8,110 bases of DNA. It comes from JAUWQU01 sp964605095 (lineage in GTDB: Bacteria > Planctomycetota > Phycisphaerae > SM23-33). The notes beneath the pieces were generated by a model. The model had not been told where the DNA came from, searched no databases, and worked only from the letters and a program-made list of their open reading frames with translations. The translations under genes were made by a program, and so were the position numbers. The stretch's first letter is position 1. Every line of letters starts with the position of its first letter. The stretch covers positions 1 through 8,110 of the forward strand of contig CAZSBS010000223.1 in the NCBI GenBank assembly GCA_964605095.1, in the 5' to 3' direction. Below are positions 6,616 through 8,110 of the stretch, piece by piece.

Positions 6616-6700
6616 AGTGGTTCAATATGGTGACAACATGATGCGGGTCCGTTGGCGCACTGCCGGCGGGCCTGTATAATTGTGGTGAAGATGAACCACT
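6616..6700. repeat. 9-bp inverted repeat bracketing the promoter
   Basis: AGTGGTTCA (6616-6624) is exactly the reverse complement of TGAACCACT (6692-6700). The promoter at 6652-6680 lies between the two arms, whose centres are 76 bases apart. The right arm also offers a shorter local pairing, GTGGT (6682-6686) with ACCAC (6695-6699), at the expected 5' end of the transcript. It could be a pair of operator half-sites or the ends of a small insertion. Confidence 0.45.
6652..6680 (+). promoter_or_regulatory. Sigma70-type promoter for the nucleotidyltransferase gene
   Basis: A perfect -10 box TATAAT (6675-6680) is preceded by TTGGCG (6652-6657), which matches four of six bases of TTGACA, with an ideal 17-base spacer. 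Transcription would start near 6687, leaving a leader of about 54 bases before the ATG at 6741. It is the best promoter match I see in the window. It shows that the nucleotidyltransferase gene is probably transcribed independently of the upstream HEAT gene cluster. Confidence 0.65.
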
Positions 6701-6740
6701 CGGGGCACACTGTCCGCCCCGGACGCAACGGGAGCGCCAC

Positions 6741-7055
6741 ATGACTACCACTGAATTGCTGGGCGAGATAAAGAGCCGGCTTGCCCAAGTCCATGGCCAG
6801 CGCCTGCGCGGGGTGGTGCTCTACGGTTCCGAGGCCCGCGGGCAGGCCCGCGCCGACAGCAATGTGGATGTGCTGGTGCTCCTGGATGACCCGATCGACT
6901 ACGGGCGCGACCTGGAGAAGAATCTGGAAGCGCTTTACCCGCTGGCCCTGGAGATCGAGCGTAGGATCAGCGCCAAGCCGGTTTCGGCCCTGGAATACGA
7001 AACGGTCGATTTTCCTCTGTACCGCAGTGCCCACCGGGAGGGGATCGCGGCATGA
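6741..7055 (+). CDS. MNT-type nucleotidyltransferase domain protein
   Basis: This 104-residue protein has the minimal nucleotidyltransferase fold of the MNT family, often the antitoxin partner of a HEPN toxin that it modifies by AMP transfer. The core motif is YGSEARGQARADSNVDVLV (28-46), the GS-x10-DxD signature. The first Asp of DxD is Asn41 (codon AAT, one base from GAT), while Asp43 is kept. The C-terminus, with LYRSAHREGI near its end, is typical and the length is normal, so the gene looks complete. GGGAG (6730-6734) lies 6 bases before the ATG, and a strong promoter sits upstream. The stop codon overlaps the next ATG (ATGA at 7052-7055), as expected when the partner gene follows. The N41 change may impair metal binding and catalysis. 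The fold is confident; activity and toxin-antitoxin role are not. Confidence 0.75.
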   Translation: MTTTELLGEIKSRLAQVHGQRLRGVVLYGSEARGQARADSNVDVLVLLDDPIDYGRDLEKNLEALYPLALEIERRISAKPVSALEYETVDFPLYRSAHREGIAA

Positions 7056-7171
7056 AACAGTTCGCGATGGCAGAATGGCAGGCCGGGGGCATGGTTTCCA
7101 GGGTGTTGGAATGTGGTGCCATGCTTCCGGGCGCGGAAGCATGTCCGGGCTGTTTCTTTCGTGACCTTTGA
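7052..7171 (+). pseudogene. Coupled 39-codon ORF, possible truncated HEPN partner
   Basis: The ORF starts at an ATG overlapping the nucleotidyltransferase stop (ATGA) and has an excellent ribosome site, GGGAGGGG (7036-7043), inside the end of that gene. It ends at TGA 7169-7171 after only 39 codons. The first residues, MKQFAMAEWQ, resemble the start of HEPN partners that usually follow MNT genes. After about codon 10 the sequence becomes hairpin-forming DNA (7089-7143), and the predicted residues look like translated repeat (four Cys, no helical pattern). I infer that a HEPN-type gene was cut short by deletion or insertion. It could instead be a genuine small protein; no match is recognised. 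Confidence 0.4.
7089..7143. repeat. Two overlapping, mutually exclusive hairpins
   Basis: CATGCTTCCG (7120-7129) and CGGAAGCATG (7134-7143) form a perfect 10-bp stem with loop GGCG. An alternative structure uses GCATGG (7089-7094) with CCATGC (7119-7124), plus inner TTCCA (7096-7100) with TGGAA (7108-7112). The two share CATGC at 7120-7124, so only one can form at a time. The element lies inside the short ORF after the nucleotidyltransferase gene and looks like repetitive DNA. Confidence 0.5.
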
Positions 7172-7195
7172 AATACGCGAGCAACGCGCGCAACA

Positions 7196-7240
7196 AAGCG
7201 CCGGCCGGGGTGTCGCATTTAGCACTCCCGGCCGGCGTTT
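7196..7240 (+). terminator. Strong intrinsic terminator between convergent genes
   Basis: CGCCGGCCGGG (7199-7209) pairs perfectly over 11 bp with CCCGGCCGGCG (7227-7237) around a 17-base loop. The stem extends by a G-T and two A-T pairs, and TTTGGTTTT (7238-7246) follows directly. It would end the nucleotidyltransferase transcript. Read on the - strand, the same stem is followed by TTTGTTG, a weaker T-tract, so it may also serve the convergent Gfo 3 gene. A pyrimidine-rich stretch with three spaced GCTCT copies follows at 7249-7271. Confidence 0.75.
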
Positions 7241-7295
7241 GGTTTTACGCTCTCTTATGCTCTTTTGCTCTTTGCGGCCGACGCTTCTAGGCCAT

Positions 7296-7375
7296 GCCCT
7301 TACGGGCACACTACGAACGCCAGAGGCCCTTTCGAATCGCGGCGCGAGTCAATCGCACGCGGAGCGTTCGTAGTG
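7296..7375. repeat. 12-bp inverted repeat with 43-base interior
   Basis: CACTACGAACGC (7309-7320) is the exact reverse complement of GCGTTCGTAGTG (7364-7375). Directly beside the left arm, GCCC-TTAC-GGGC (7296-7307) forms a small hairpin. Inside, TCGCG and CGCGA (7337-7347) are also complementary. It occupies the 230-base non-coding gap between the terminated nucleotidyltransferase unit and the 3' end of Gfo 3. There is no T-tract, so it is better read as a repeat element than as a terminator. Confidence 0.5.
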
Positions 7376-7400
7376 ACGCGTAAGGCGTTCTCCGGCGTTT

Positions 7401-8110
7401 TCAGATCAGCTTGGTCTGGCCGGGGATGGCTATTTCGTGGAAGATTCCCGGGCCGGGCTTTAGTTGCTTTTCGATTTCCGGCGGGAGGTAGTCGAGTTTC
7501 GAGGAGTTCAGGAGCCAGTCCCACGATATTTCCCGGCCGGTGAAAGCGCTCATTCTGCAGCCGATGGCTGTCAGGGTGCTTTCGGCGATTCGCCTGGCCT
7601 CGTTGACGGGTTTCTTGTTCTTCATGCCGTTGATGAGCGCGGCGTGCTCCTCGGTCCGGCCGGAGGTGCCCCTGCCGTTGAAGGACCAGATTTTCTCACC
7701 CTTGAGGTCCACTATGCTGGAGTTGCAATCGCTGGAGCCCTTTGTGCCGACGATTCGTTCGTTGACGCGGTCGGTGCTCTTGGGTGCGTGCCGGCCCATG
7801 CTCAGCACTCGGGCGCCGTTGGGGTAGGTCATCTCCGTGCCGACGTGGCAGAAGATGTCGCCCTCGTACTGCTTTGCCTTCTTGTCGTCGCCGTTGAGCT
7901 TGATGGCCGCCTCGCGGGCCTCCTTGGAGTAGTCTCTGGTCTGCCGGCCGCCCATCGCCAGGAACTTCGCGGGCGGGCCGCCGAAGCACCAGTTGATGAC
8001 GTCGATGTTGTGGACGTGCTGCTCGACGAGTTGGTCGCCGGACAGCCAGGTGAAGTGATACCAGTTGTGGCACTGCCACTCCAACTCGCTCATGCCGTCG
8101 ACCATGCCGC
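7401..8110 (-). CDS. Gfo/Idh/MocA family oxidoreductase, C-terminal part (Gfo 3)
   Basis: The - strand frame runs from the right edge of the window to a TGA at 7401-7403, about 235 codons. It matches the C-terminal substrate-binding half of a Gfo/Idh/MocA oxidoreductase. The hallmark is NWYHFTWLSGDQLVEQHVHN followed by IDVINW, encoding E-Q-H-V-H-N-I-D, whose Glu and second His lie where D-x3-H sits in other members. Further on is TYPNGARVLS and a C-terminal tail typical of planctomycete members. The Met near 8105 is internal: the frame stays open to the window edge and the Rossmann fold and EKP motif are missing, so the true start lies beyond the window. It belongs to a clearly different subfamily from Gfo 1 and Gfo 2 and is on the opposite strand, so it is not part of their operon. 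The substrate is unknown. Confidence 0.85.
   Translation of the reverse strand, partial: GMVDGMSELEWQCHNWYHFTWLSGDQLVEQHVHNIDVINWCFGGPPAKFLAMGGRQTRDYSKEAREAAIKLNGDDKKAKQYEGDIFCHVGTEMTYPNGARVLSMGRHAPKSTDRVNERIVGTKGSSDCNSSIVDLKGEKIWSFNGRGTSGRTEEHAALINGMKNKKPVNEARRIAESTLTAIGCRMSAFTGREISWDWLLNSSKLDYLPPEIEKQLKPGPGIFHEIAIPGQTKLI

Noticed and set aside
6497..6679. 60-codon + frame inside the hairpin region
   Set aside because: Runs through palindromic DNA and the promoter, with composition of translated repeat and no ribosome site.
7540..7827. 95-codon + frame opposite Gfo 3
   Set aside because: Antisense shadow of a conserved oxidoreductase domain.

Overview
The window looks like chromosomal DNA from a planctomycete or close PVC-group relative, probably an environmental genome. 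The basis is the protein content: a secreted ThuA-like protein, Tat-exported Gfo/Idh/MocA oxidoreductases of the WLGxAP / REPWxL type, an exported HEAT-repeat protein, GC-rich coding DNA, and intergenic spaces filled with heptamer tandem repeats and hairpins. No rRNA, tRNA, CRISPR array or transposase was seen, and the taxonomic call is inference.

Layout. The last 18 codons of an unidentified + strand gene end at 59. After a spacer with a GC-rich stem-loop and a small dyad come four co-directional + genes: a ThuA-like protein (329-1144), Gfo/Idh/MocA oxidoreductase 1 with a Tat signal (1248-2552), its diverged paralogue Gfo 2 (frame open from 2782 to 4119), and a long exported alanine-rich HEAT-repeat protein (4154-6190). 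A 550-base gap follows. It holds seven short hairpins (6254-6562) and a good sigma70-type promoter (6652-6680) set inside a 9-bp inverted repeat. The promoter faces a small MNT-type nucleotidyltransferase gene (6741-7055), which overlaps by ATGA a 39-codon ORF that looks like the stump of a lost partner. A strong terminator at 7196-7240 separates this from a convergent - strand gene, a third Gfo/Idh/MocA oxidoreductase of a different subfamily, cut by the window's right edge.

How the genes may work together. ThuA-like proteins and Gfo/Idh/MocA dehydrogenases are known neighbours in sugar-oxidation loci such as rhizobial thuAB. Here all four + strand products carry export signals, so I infer an extracytoplasmic carbohydrate oxidation or modification set, with the HEAT protein as a possible scaffold. 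Substrates cannot be read from the sequence.

Most unusual points: (1) Gfo 2 has no ATG, GTG or TTG start upstream of its Tat signal, and a ten-unit heptamer array runs into its 5' end. (2) Gfo 2 has also lost the catalytic Asp of the D-x3-H motif and the middle Gly of the Rossmann loop. (3) Three different heptamer repeats occupy the gaps on either side of Gfo 1. (4) Seven consecutive hairpins follow the HEAT gene. (5) The MNT nucleotidyltransferase has Asn for the first catalytic Asp and is coupled to a truncated partner, suggesting a decayed MNT/HEPN module.
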